The notes beneath the pieces were generated by a model. The model did not search any database. It saw only the letters and a program-made list of their open reading frames with translations, and was not told the DNA's origin. DNA of 64,000 nt from Paraburkholderia phenazinium (GTDB lineage: Bacteria; Pseudomonadota; Gammaproteobacteria; Burkholderiales; Burkholderiaceae), in assembly GCF_900100735.1 (NCBI RefSeq), contig NZ_FNCJ01000003.1, forward strand, positions 124,001-188,000. Reading direction: 5' to 3'. This document shows, in pieces, positions 42,202 through 51,013 of this stretch. The number at the start of each line of letters is the position of its first letter. Within the stretch, counting starts at the first letter, position 1. Position numbers and translations under genes: made by a program.

Positions 42202-44130
42202 ATGAAGTTCCGTCATTTGATCGTTACCTCTGCCTTGGCCGTGTCCGGCTGGCAGATTGCCCATGCGGACGATTCGTCGCCGCAGCAGCCGGACCAGGTG
42301 CCGGCGACAACCACGCTGCCCAATATCCTCGTGACAGGGGATACGCAGCACTTGCCGCAGTCGTTCGATCAGCGCTACGCCTCGACCCAGGTGCTCACCC
42401 GCGCGGATCTGGACCGTCTGTCGCCGATCGACCCGAGCATTACGCAGGCCCTCGCTACGCTGCCCGGGGTGACGATTTCGCAAAACGGCGGACCCGGCAC
42501 TCTCGCCTCGGTCAGCATCCGCGGTTCGTCGGGAAATCAGGTTGCAGTCTTTATCGATGGTATCCGGGTCGGTTCTTCGACCTCGGGCGCAGCGGAGTGG
42601 TCTGATCTTCCGACCTCCGCATTCGATCGCGTCGAAGTCATTTCGGGCCCGGCGGCCGCGTCGTTCGGCGCGAATGCAGTGGGCGGCGTCGTGCAACTCT
42701 TCACGAACCATGCTTCGAACCAGCCGAACCAGACCACGGTTTCGTTCGGCGGCGGCTCGAACAAGACCTTCGATACGCAAGTGCGCACCTCCGGCAGTAT
42801 TCCTTCCACCGGTCCGCTCGCTGCTTTGTCTGGCGTGACTTACTCGTTGGGTCTGCATGACTACAACACGGCGGGGATCGATGCGACCCAGCCGTGGGCC
42901 TACGGACATGAGGACGGCCGCAATCCGTACCATGCGCAGGACGTGGATGCACGGCTCGGTTACGCGCACGACAACTGGTCGATCTCCACCTTCGCGCTGT
43001 ATCACAGGTCCAATCTTTCCTACGATGACGCAGGCGGCGATGACTGGCAGCTCGATCATCAATTGACGACGGGCGTGGCGTTCCATCTGGATATCACGCC
43101 GTTCACCCAGTTCGATCAGTCGGTTGGGTATGCGAATGATCGCCAGTTCCTCTACGCGCACAATCCGGCTATCCCGTCCGATGAGATCGATTCGACGCGC
43201 TTTAGCACGTCGACCTCGTTGACCCATCAGGAAAAAGGCCTGAGGCTCTTCGATCAGCCGCTGTCCGGCGAGACGAAGCTCGCCTACGACTTCTCCCGCG
43301 AGCAAGCCTTCCTGCCCGTCGATATCCCGAACGGCGTGCCGACGCGCAACGATTCCGCGGTCTCGCTGCATCAATCGGCCACGCTGGGTGATTTGACGGT
43401 GTTCCTGGCAGGGCGCCACGAGATTATCGAGGGCCAGTCGGTCAATACCGGCAATGTCGCCGTTGCTTATGCGATCACCCCGGTTTATACGGCACGCCTC
43501 TCGTATGGCAATGCATTCCGTCTGCCGACGTTCGACGACCTGTATTACCCAGGGTATTCGAACCCGAATCTGCTGCCTGAGCGCAGCGATACGGTCGAAG
43601 CTGCGCTGGATGCCGCGACCTCGTTCGGCACCTTCACGGCCGCTGTGTACGACACGCGCGTTCACGACCTCATCAGCTACAACTCGGTCACTTACCTCCC
43701 GGTGAACATCGGCCGGGCGCATATTCAGGGTCTCGAACTGTCGTACAAGGGGACACTGGCCCAAACCACGGTCGTCAGTGCAGCGGTCGGCATTCTCAAT
43801 CCGCAGGACGTCACCGGCCAGACGTGGCTTAATCGCCGGCCCCGTCAGACCGTTAGCCTGAGCGTCGATCACACCTGGGACGAGTTCCACCTGCATGCGT
43901 TGAGCACTGGCGTTTCTGTGTTGTACGGCGGATCGACTTACGACGACCAGGCCAACGCAATCTATCTGCCGTCATATACGACCGTCGGCCTGCGTGCCGC
44001 ATACAAGGTCAATTCGCATCTCATCTTGTCCGCAAACCTGTCGAACCTGTTTAACCGTCAGTACGTGACGGCATATGGTTACAACACGCTGGGCCGTACG
44101 GCGTTCGGCAAGCTTGCTTATACGTTCTAA
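42202..44130 (+). CDS. btuB: TonB-dependent vitamin B12 receptor BtuB
   Basis: A 642-residue outer-membrane receptor. Signal peptide MKFRHLIVTSALAVSGWQIAHA, a TonB-box region LPNILVTGD, a plug domain (TQALATLPGVTISQNGG, VSIRGSSGNQVAVFIDGIRVGS, VEVISGPAAASFGANAVGGVVQLFT), and a 22-strand barrel ending in NLFNRQYVTAYGYNTLGRTAFGKLAYTF. It is somewhat longer than E. coli BtuB. CTGGAG precedes the ATG. The cobalamin riboswitch confirms the substrate. No btuC, btuD or btuF follows, so the inner-membrane B12 importer is elsewhere. Its last four bases overlap the convergent MFS gene. Confidence 0.95.
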   Translation: MKFRHLIVTSALAVSGWQIAHADDSSPQQPDQVPATTTLPNILVTGDTQHLPQSFDQRYASTQVLTRADLDRLSPIDPSITQALATLPGVTISQNGGPGTLASVSIRGSSGNQVAVFIDGIRVGSSTSGAAEWSDLPTSAFDRVEVISGPAAASFGANAVGGVVQLFTNHASNQPNQTTVSFGGGSNKTFDTQVRTSGSIPSTGPLAALSGVTYSLGLHDYNTAGIDATQPWAYGHEDGRNPYHAQDVDARLGYAHDNWSISTFALYHRSNLSYDDAGGDDWQLDHQLTTGVAFHLDITPFTQFDQSVGYANDRQFLYAHNPAIPSDEIDSTRFSTSTSLTHQEKGLRLFDQPLSGETKLAYDFSREQAFLPVDIPNGVPTRNDSAVSLHQSATLGDLTVFLAGRHEIIEGQSVNTGNVAVAYAITPVYTARLSYGNAFRLPTFDDLYYPGYSNPNLLPERSDTVEAALDAATSFGTFTAAVYDTRVHDLISYNSVTYLPVNIGRAHIQGLELSYKGTLAQTTVVSAAVGILNPQDVTGQTWLNRRPRQTVSLSVDHTWDEFHLHALSTGVSVLYGGSTYDDQANAIYLPSYTTVGLRAAYKVNSHLILSANLSNLFNRQYVTAYGYNTLGRTAFGKLAYTF

Positions 44131-45440
44131 GAGCCAGCGCTGGTTACTTCAGCCGTGCTGACTATCGTGTCGGGGACGAGCCGCATCGCGCAAAGTGCGC
44201 TACCCAGGCCCATCAGCGCGATGACGCAGCCCATCGGCCAAGGCGTGCCGTCTGCGAACAAACCGACCAGCGCCGATCCCAGGATGCCGGTGCCGTACTG
44301 AATCGATCCGACCAGCGCCGATACCGCGCCGGCGCGCTTGGGGAAGGCGCCGAGCGCGCCGGCAATCGAATTGGCGACCACCAGACCGGTCGCCGCAGCG
44401 AACGCAAAGAGCGGAATCACCAGCCCCATCAAACCGCCCCAGTCAGTCCAAGAGTCGATCGCCAGCACGATACCTGCAAGTGCTGCGCAGAGCGTCCCGG
44501 TTCGCATCAGCCGATCGCTGCCAAGCCGCATCACGAGTCTCGAGTTGATCTGATTCGTGAGCATGATGCCGAGGATCCCCGCGCCGAACAGCACCCCGTA
44601 AAACTGCGGCGATACGTGGTGGTAGGTGATATACGCAAACGGCGAACCGGCGATATAGGCGAACGTGCCGCCATAGAAGAAACCGCCGGCGCCGGCATAG
44701 CCGATTATCCGGCGATGCGTCAGTAGCTCCGCATAGCCCGCCATGGCACGGCTTAGCGGCGCATGATTGCGACGTTCGGGCGGCAAGGTTTCGGGCAGGG
44801 CGTAGAGCGCCGCGAGCGTGGCGAAGCCGACCGCGACGAGCGCCCAGAAAATGGCGCGCCACGATGCGACATGAAGAATCAGGCTGCCCACACTCGGCCC
44901 GAGCAGCGGGGCGATGGCCATCACTGTCATTAGCGTGGACATCATTTGCGCTGCGCGGTGGCCGGTGTAGAGATCGCGCACCATCGCGCGAGCCAGCACG
45001 ACGCTGGCGCAGGCGCCGACAGCTTGCAGCGCGCGCCAGCCAATCAGCATTGGCGCAGTCGTCGAGAGCGCACAGCCCGCCGAACCGGCAATGAACAGGA
45101 CCAGACCGATTGCGATAGGCAGGCGCCGGCCGTGGCGGTCGGAGATAGGGCCCCACAGAAGCTGGCCCAGGCTGAAGCCGATCAGGTAGCCCGAGATGGT
45201 CAGCTCGACCGCGCCGGCATTGGCGTGCAGCGTCGCGGCCATGGCCGGCAGGGCGGGCAGGTACAGATCGGTCGAAATCGAGGCGAAACCCATCAGCAGG
45301 CTGAGCGTGGCCAGAATCAGCGGGCCATGCGCTTGCGCGGCTTGTTCAGCGGCGCTTTGAAGACCGCGACATGGTGTGCCCTCGGTGGCAGCGGCGGGAG
45401 ACGCAGCGGGCGTGTCGGAAGATCGATGGGTGGGCGACAT
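44127..45440 (-). CDS. Bcr/CflA family multidrug exporter (MFS)
   Basis: A 437-residue drug:H+ antiporter with 12 helices. Family features: LATLSLLMGFASISTDLYLPALPAMAATL in helix 1, LLWGPISDRHGRRLPI in loop 2-3, and GWRALQAVGACASVVLARAMVRDLY for the helix-5 antiporter motif C region. The first about 38 residues are an unusual hydrophilic Ala/Thr/Ser-rich extension. Relatives export bicyclomycin, chloramphenicol or sulfonamides; here the substrate is unknown. No local regulator; convergent with btuB. Confidence 0.9.
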   Translation of the reverse strand: MSPTHRSSDTPAASPAAATEGTPCRGLQSAAEQAAQAHGPLILATLSLLMGFASISTDLYLPALPAMAATLHANAGAVELTISGYLIGFSLGQLLWGPISDRHGRRLPIAIGLVLFIAGSAGCALSTTAPMLIGWRALQAVGACASVVLARAMVRDLYTGHRAAQMMSTLMTVMAIAPLLGPSVGSLILHVASWRAIFWALVAVGFATLAALYALPETLPPERRNHAPLSRAMAGYAELLTHRRIIGYAGAGGFFYGGTFAYIAGSPFAYITYHHVSPQFYGVLFGAGILGIMLTNQINSRLVMRLGSDRLMRTGTLCAALAGIVLAIDSWTDWGGLMGLVIPLFAFAAATGLVVANSIAGALGAFPKRAGAVSALVGSIQYGTGILGSALVGLFADGTPWPMGCVIALMGLGSALCAMRLVPDTIVSTAEVTSAGS

Positions 45441-45540
45441 GATTCGAGAATGGACGTTTCCAGTCTCGCCTTGGATGGTGGATCAGAGATCATGATAGCC
45501 ACCCAACGGCCATCGATATAGACCGATAAACCGCAAGCCG

Positions 45541-45786
45541 CTATGAGCTGGGTTCATGAATGACGGAGCGCCGCCGTGCCAACGACGCGGCATCTCGCGC
45601 CGTTTCCAACCCCGCTCGCGCCGGCCGGTTGCGTTTCGTCGCAATCCGCTGGTCCCCACCCGGGCGCCACGCCATGATCGCCGCGAGTGACCCGTCCTCC
45701 CAGCGTGCGTAAGGCGCCGGAAAAGGCACAGGGATACCTCGCCATGTCTGCGGGACCGGGTCGGCTAACCGGACCTCAATCTCCAT
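45541..45786 (-). CDS. Small hypothetical protein
   Basis: An 81-residue basic protein, not recognised. The first half (EIEVRLADPVPQTWRGIPVPFPAPYARWEDGSLAAIMAWRPGG) looks like real protein and the second half is Arg/Ala-rich and probably disordered. GGAGG precedes the ATG but only two bases away; a TTG in frame lies three codons upstream. It is divergent from the MipA/OmpV gene. Confidence 0.5.
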   Translation of the reverse strand: MEIEVRLADPVPQTWRGIPVPFPAPYARWEDGSLAAIMAWRPGGDQRIATKRNRPARAGLETARDAASLARRRSVIHEPSS

Positions 45787-45840
45787 TACCTCCAAATACT
45801 TGACCGGCCGGAGCTGTGAGCTGCGCGCCTGGGGATCTCG

Positions 45841-46671
45841 ATGAAAGCACGTGTAAGTCGTTCTGTTCTCACTCTGTTGCTGGGCACGCTGCTCGGCGCC
45901 TCGACGTTCGATGCGATGGCCGACGAAACCGCAGCGTCAACCGCCCCCGATGCCATGTTTGCCGACACCTGGCACTTTACCGCCGGCGGCGGAGTGCTGA
46001 GCTTACCCAAGTATCCAGGAGCCAGCGACCGCAAGTTTGAACCCATCCCGCTGCTTGGCGCGACCTATGGGCGCTATTTCATCGGCACGGTGCCCGACGT
46101 GAGCGCACCGTTGGGACTCGGCGCTTACCTCTATCGGGACTCGCATTGGCAGGTGGCCGCGATGCTCTCATACGATTTCATCCAGCCGCGCGACCAATCC
46201 GACGACGCGCGCCTGCAGGGCCTCGGCGATATTCCTCGCACCGCGCACGCCGGGATCTTCGGCAGCTATACAGTGGGCTGGTTCACTGCGCGCGGCAGCG
46301 TCTTTACGGACATTCTCGGCAAGCACGAAGGCACCGTGGCAACGCTTGGCCTGGAAGGCAAGTATCAGCCGAGCGACCGTTTATCGTTAAGTGCCGGGCC
46401 CGGCCTGACGTGGGGAAGCAGCCAGTACAACCGTACCTTCTATGGTGTCGATCAAGGCCAGAGCATTAGCTCCGGCTTGCCCGCATACGCACCGGGTTCG
46501 GGTGTCGCCTCGTTCAACGTCTCGGTCAAGGCGGACTACCGTATTTCCAGGCAATGGGGTGTCGGCGCGGCAGTGGTGGCCACCGAACTGCGTGGCGACG
46601 TTGGCGCAAGCCCGATCGTCGAGAAGAAGACCCAGGTCACGTATGGGGTGTTTTCGAGCTACCGGTTTTGA
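45841..46671 (+). CDS. MipA/OmpV family outer-membrane protein
   Basis: A 276-residue outer-membrane barrel. Signal peptide SVLTLLLGTLLGASTFDAMA; mature start FTAGGGVLSLPKYPGASDRKFEPIPLLGATYG is the MipA/OmpV signature; the protein ends in VTYGVFSSYRF with a terminal aromatic residue as required for barrel assembly. MipA scaffolds peptidoglycan enzymes in E. coli, and OmpV relatives are porin-like; which applies here cannot be told. Single gene. Confidence 0.9.
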   Translation: MKARVSRSVLTLLLGTLLGASTFDAMADETAASTAPDAMFADTWHFTAGGGVLSLPKYPGASDRKFEPIPLLGATYGRYFIGTVPDVSAPLGLGAYLYRDSHWQVAAMLSYDFIQPRDQSDDARLQGLGDIPRTAHAGIFGSYTVGWFTARGSVFTDILGKHEGTVATLGLEGKYQPSDRLSLSAGPGLTWGSSQYNRTFYGVDQGQSISSGLPAYAPGSGVASFNVSVKADYRISRQWGVGAAVVATELRGDVGASPIVEKKTQVTYGVFSSYRF

Positions 46672-46838
46672 GTGGCAAGTCTATGCCCTGGCATCACGCT
46701 CTACGACTACAACGTTCGGCCGCGTGGCTTTATGCAAAACGCAAGGAAATGGCGTTATCCGACCGTTATTGTTAATTGTAAGTCGTTGGGCGATTGACTA
46801 AGCTTGACCAGTTACTCGTCAAACTAACGGAGTGAACC

Positions 46839-47267
46839 ATGGCTGGATTTAATCCGATTACGCTGCGTGCAGTCGACAACACCAATAAGCAACTGTTTGA
46901 GTATTCTGTTCCATTCGCCTCGGAAATCACGGCCCTGCAAGTGATGGAGCAGGCCTTCGTGCTCGCGCAAACGCACACGACCTCCGATCCGTTCCTGTTC
47001 ACGCTGGAGTACTACGGTTATAGCCAGTCAGTGCCGTACCCGGGGTACCTGGGATACGAAGTCGAAAGTATCGCGGGGCTACCGAGCAACTCGCAATTCT
47101 ATTGGGAGTTGCTGGTCAATGGCGTTGCTTCGTCCAGCGGCGCAAATACCACTTATCCGAATCCGGGCTCGACGGTGACGTGGCAGTACACGGCCATACC
47201 GTCGGCGCCGGCCAACCTGTCCAGAAGGGCTGAGCTGGTTCAGAAGCGGCACGCAGGGCGCGCCTGA
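46839..47267 (+). CDS. DUF4430 (transcobalamin C-terminal-like) domain protein
   Basis: A 142-residue protein. The region LQVMEQAFVLAQTH...FTLEYYGYSQSVPYPGYLGYEVESIAGLPSNSQFYWELLVNGVASSSGANTTYPNPGSTVTWQYT has the DUF4430 pattern (a C-terminal domain of transcobalamin and intrinsic factor, also in many bacterial surface proteins), notably YWELLVNG and the closing VTWQYT. No signal peptide is visible, so unlike most relatives it may be cytoplasmic. The C-terminal 20 residues are basic. A ribosome binding site is present (CGGAG before the ATG). Function unknown. Confidence 0.65.
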   Translation: MAGFNPITLRAVDNTNKQLFEYSVPFASEITALQVMEQAFVLAQTHTTSDPFLFTLEYYGYSQSVPYPGYLGYEVESIAGLPSNSQFYWELLVNGVASSSGANTTYPNPGSTVTWQYTAIPSAPANLSRRAELVQKRHAGRA

Positions 47268-47275
47268 CGGATTCG

Positions 47276-48223
47276 TCACTGGTACGCTTGCGTGGATGGC
47301 GACCACTTGAGTGTGTGTCGCCACTTTCCCCCTTGTTCGCGCAACTGAATGTCGTGGTAACCATTGGTTTCGGTCGGCAGCAGCACTAGCGAATCGCTCG
47401 CGTCGGTGACGTCGTGGCTGCGGGTGCCGTCCTTGTGCCAGTCGCCGGCGATCATCTTGTCGAACGACATGGGCTTTGCGAACACGACGCGCAGCGATTG
47501 TCCCTCCACGCGGAACAGGTATAACGCTTCGAAATCCGCGCCTCCGCCCGAATAACCCTCGCTCCATCCGGCACGTACGCCAAACGCATATTCGCCGGAT
47601 TTGATCTGATAGGGCGCAAGGTCGAACCGTTTCCAGCTTTCGGGCATGATGAGCAAGCCGCCTTTGGCATCTTGCGCATCTTGTGCATCCAGCTCTTCGG
47701 GTGGATCGATATTCATGCCGCTCCAGTCGGTCTCCTTGTCGACCGGCCCGTCGGTGCGAGCGACAAGTTTCGGTGCGCCGTTGCCGTTGGCTTCGAATAC
47801 GCCGAACCAGACCTGGGTGCTTTGCGTATCGGTCGGATCGGAATGCTGGCACTCGCCCGGATAATATTTTTTCGAGCTGGCCGCCTCGTCAGGCGTGCTC
47901 GCAAGGCAGATCATCGCTACATACGAATTGGGACGCAGCGGCCAGGCCTTTGCGCTCGACAGCACGAGACGCTTCGTGTCTTCTCCCGGCGCAAGTTGCT
48001 GCATCAGATAGTCGTCCGTGAATCCTGCCGGCAACGGGGTGCCGAAACGATCGGGTGGTTGGACACCGCTCATCGAAGCGTCGAACATCTTGCGCGCGTC
48101 TCGCGTCTGGATCGCGCCTCTGACGCCATCGATCGACTGTACAGTGGTTTGGGCGAAAGCCGGTGTGAGATGAAGCGCGCAGATCAAGGGGGAGAGCGCG
48201 AGGGCGGCGAATCGACGTTTCAT
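47276..48223 (-). CDS. Hypothetical exported protein
   Basis: A 315-residue protein with a signal peptide (MKRRFAALALSPLICALHLTPAFA). The mature part (VRGAIQTRDARKMFDAS, KRLVLSSAKAWPLRPNSYVAMICLAST, TQVWFGVFEANGNGAPKLVARTDGPVD, GYHDIQLREQGGKWRHTLKW) is strand-rich; I do not recognise the family. A longer frame exists but the ATG at 48223 gives a clean signal sequence. It is divergent from a LysR gene across 200 bases. Confidence 0.75.
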   Translation of the reverse strand: MKRRFAALALSPLICALHLTPAFAQTTVQSIDGVRGAIQTRDARKMFDASMSGVQPPDRFGTPLPAGFTDDYLMQQLAPGEDTKRLVLSSAKAWPLRPNSYVAMICLASTPDEAASSKKYYPGECQHSDPTDTQSTQVWFGVFEANGNGAPKLVARTDGPVDKETDWSGMNIDPPEELDAQDAQDAKGGLLIMPESWKRFDLAPYQIKSGEYAFGVRAGWSEGYSGGGADFEALYLFRVEGQSLRVVFAKPMSFDKMIAGDWHKDGTRSHDVTDASDSLVLLPTETNGYHDIQLREQGGKWRHTLKWSPSTQAYQ

Positions 48224-48423
48224 TGGCTGAGGCGAAGAAAGGGACCGCGTGATTATGGCGAAAAATAGGTGGGGCGTGTGGCTTAGGCGAACAGGCCGAA
48301 GCGCCGAAACTTGCCGCTTATGTGCCTTGCATATCTGCGGTGTTCCGCAGCGCTCCAACGGCACCATGCCGTGCCCAAACCACCAAGTGATACCCTAACT
48401 CACTCGCCTCCTCGCACCGCCCC

Positions 48424-49326
48424 ATGGAAAACCTCCTCAAAAAGCTCGACCTGACCTCGCTACGCCTGTTCGTCGCGGTCTGCCAGGAAAAGAACATCGC
48501 CCGTGCCGCCGAGCGCGAGTTCATTGCGTCCTCGGCAGTCAGCCGCCGTATTGCCGAGATCGAGGCCTTGATCGGGCTGCCGGTCATCCAGCGGCAATCG
48601 CGTGGCATCACCGTCACTCCGGTTGGCGAGACGGTACTGCGCTACGCGCAGGCCATCATTGCCAATATCGAGCAGATGAGCGCCGAACTCTCGCGCTTTT
48701 CCTCGGGGGCGAAGGGCAGGGTGCGGGTGGTGGCGAACCTCTCATCGATCGTGCAGTTCCTGCCGGAAGACATCGCCGCGTTCACGCGCGTGTTCCCTGA
48801 GGTATCGATTGAACTGGAGGAGCAAAACAGCGCGGACGTCCTGCGCATGGTCGAAGAGCATGCCGCCGACTTCGGTATCTGCAATCCCGTCGCGGGCGTC
48901 GACGCCCTCGAGCACGTTCCGTATCGTGCCGACCGCCTTGCTGTGCTGCTGCCCGCTGCGCACCGGCTTGCGCAGGCGCAGCGGCTCGCGTTCGCCGATC
49001 TGCTCGATGACAGTTTTGTCGGCCTGCACAGTGAGAGCGCGCTTACTCAGCTTCTCGCGCAGCAAGCCGCACAGGCCGGGCGCCAACTGGACGTGAAGAT
49101 CCGCGTGAACAGTCTCGATGCGCTGTGCCGGATGGTGCACGCGGGACTTGGCGTCGCCGTGGTGCCGGAGCAGGTGGCGCAGTTGTATTTGAACGCGCTC
49201 GATGTCGCTCTGTTGCCCTTACGTGACGAATGGGCGCAGCGAAGGCTCATGCTGGTGTTCAAGGCACGGGAGCAGCTGAGCGCGAGCGCGGCCGCCCTGG
49301 TCGGCTTTCTCGGGCAAGAGGCGTAA
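48424..49326 (+). CDS. LysR family transcriptional regulator
   Basis: A 300-residue LysR protein: HTH LTSLRLFVAVCQEKNIARAAEREFIASSAVSRRIAEIEALIGLPV and effector domain GRVRVVANLSSIVQFLPEDIAAFTRVFPEVSIELEEQNSADVLRMV. This type is often next to genes for organic-acid use. It is convergent with the DHA2-type exporter and 1.7 kb from the aconitase-family gene; either may be a target. Confidence 0.9.
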   Translation: MENLLKKLDLTSLRLFVAVCQEKNIARAAEREFIASSAVSRRIAEIEALIGLPVIQRQSRGITVTPVGETVLRYAQAIIANIEQMSAELSRFSSGAKGRVRVVANLSSIVQFLPEDIAAFTRVFPEVSIELEEQNSADVLRMVEEHAADFGICNPVAGVDALEHVPYRADRLAVLLPAAHRLAQAQRLAFADLLDDSFVGLHSESALTQLLAQQAAQAGRQLDVKIRVNSLDALCRMVHAGLGVAVVPEQVAQLYLNALDVALLPLRDEWAQRRLMLVFKAREQLSASAAALVGFLGQEA

Positions 49327-49332
49327 CAGGAC

Positions 49333-50736
49333 CTAAGCGGCTCTGTGGCGTTCCAGCCGCGCGAACACGCCGATCGACAACAGCAGAACAAGCGCCACCG
49401 AAGCCAGCGCAACGCCAAACTGCCGATAAGCGGCCTCGCCATCCGCCGAGGTCATGAAAATGCCGAACACGGCTACGCCGAACGCGCCGGCTATCTGCCG
49501 GAAGAAATTCACCACGGCCGAGATCATGCCGCCGCGCTCCGGGCCGATCGAGTTCATCGCGATCGCCGTGATCATCGACGGGATGAAGCCAATCCCGAAG
49601 GTCGTCACTGCGAAGGCCGGCAGCATCAGGGCATAGCCGTTGCGCAGTGCAGGAATGGCGAGGTACAGCAAGCCGGGAATCATGAACACGAAGCCGATCG
49701 CGATGGTGCGTTCGGGGCTGTATATCCTGCTGATCTTGCCGCTCAACAGGTTGGAGACGATCAGCGGCAGCGTGATCGGGATGAAGGCGAGGCCTGCCTG
49801 CAACACCGTCATCTTCAGATAGTGCCTGAAATAGAGGCTCGAAAAGAACACTACGCCGAAGTAGACGAAATTCACCATGACGGCGATTAGCAATGCCTTC
49901 TGCAGTCCGATGTTGCGAAAGATCTCCAGCGGAATCGCCGGATCGTGCGAGCGGTTCTCAACCCGAATGAACAGGGCGAAGCTCGCCACCGCTGCCACCA
50001 CGAGCGCCTGTTTCACATCGCGCGAAAGCTCGACGTAATTGATGATGAGAACCAGAAGCGTCGTGGCGAAGCAAAGAATCAGCCCTTGGCCGAGCCAGTC
50101 CTGCTTCCTCGCCTGGCGCACTGGCGTGGCCCTCACGTATCTCGCGGTGAGAAAGATGCCCAGCGCACAGACCGGCAGGTTAATGAAAAAGATGTACCGC
50201 CAGTTGGCGATGGAATTGATGACGCCGCCGAAAATCGGACCACACGTTAAAGCAGCGCCGCCAAACGCCATCCAGATGGACACGAGCGTGAGCCTGAGGC
50301 TCTTGTTATCCGGCAGCGACCAGTTAATGACAGCGAGCGAATTCGGCACGATGATCGCCGCGCCAATGCCCTGAACGAAGCGCGCCAGCAGCATGGTGGG
50401 CACCGTGGGCGCGATGCCGCATGCGAGCGAGGCGACGCAAAAGGTCGCGTACCCGAGAAGCAGAAAATTTTTGCTGCCGTAGCGGTCGCCGAGCACGCCC
50501 GCCGAGAGCAGCACGACAGAAAACGACAGCGTATAGGTATTGACGATCCACTGCAGCATGGCCACGTCGATCTGAAAGTACTGCTGAATTGCGGGCAAGC
50601 TGAGGTTGACGATCGAGACGTCGAGTTGCACCACGAAGTAGCCGAGCGACGTGGCCGCCATTAGCAATACAAGCTGCCAGGTGCGCATCTTGTCGTTCAC
50701 GCCGGCAGTCGCGAATGCAGTCGGAGTCTCGCTCAT
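49333..50736 (-). CDS. MFS drug exporter, DHA2 (EmrB/QacA) family
   Basis: A 467-residue exporter with about 14 predicted helices. Family features: WQLVLLMAATSLGYFVVQLDVSIVNLSLPAIQQYFQ (helix 1 with the DHA2 LDxTIVNxALP-type motif), GVLGDRYGSKNFLLLG, and QGIGAAIIVPNSLAVI. It should export hydrophobic or cationic compounds with proton exchange. Divergent from the aconitase-family gene across 277 bases. Confidence 0.9.
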   Translation of the reverse strand: MSETPTAFATAGVNDKMRTWQLVLLMAATSLGYFVVQLDVSIVNLSLPAIQQYFQIDVAMLQWIVNTYTLSFSVVLLSAGVLGDRYGSKNFLLLGYATFCVASLACGIAPTVPTMLLARFVQGIGAAIIVPNSLAVINWSLPDNKSLRLTLVSIWMAFGGAALTCGPIFGGVINSIANWRYIFFINLPVCALGIFLTARYVRATPVRQARKQDWLGQGLILCFATTLLVLIINYVELSRDVKQALVVAAVASFALFIRVENRSHDPAIPLEIFRNIGLQKALLIAVMVNFVYFGVVFFSSLYFRHYLKMTVLQAGLAFIPITLPLIVSNLLSGKISRIYSPERTIAIGFVFMIPGLLYLAIPALRNGYALMLPAFAVTTFGIGFIPSMITAIAMNSIGPERGGMISAVVNFFRQIAGAFGVAVFGIFMTSADGEAAYRQFGVALASVALVLLLSIGVFARLERHRAA

Positions 50737-51013
50737 TGCTGTTCTTCACTTGGGGTACGGATGGCGGGGCCCTGCGCCACGCTGTGCCGGAGTTTCGTGG
50801 TCACGCAAGGATGCAATGTGCCGAGTTAAGTGTCCAATACATTATTTGCTGAGTATTAGGTCGGAAAATGTACTAATGGGCTCCGTGTTGGGCCAGAACT
50901 CATCAACAGCCTCCATTACGCCGAACCGTCTCCAACCGAGACCTCAGCGTTGCCGCACCAGCACTTCGGCCACAGCGCTGGCCGCCGTATAGTGGCTGAA
51001 AGGAGACTCCCCC

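Noticed and set aside
42142..43896. 584-codon open frame on the minus strand
   Set aside because: It lies antisense to btuB and its riboswitch, is Arg-rich with no domain; btuB is certain in the other strand.
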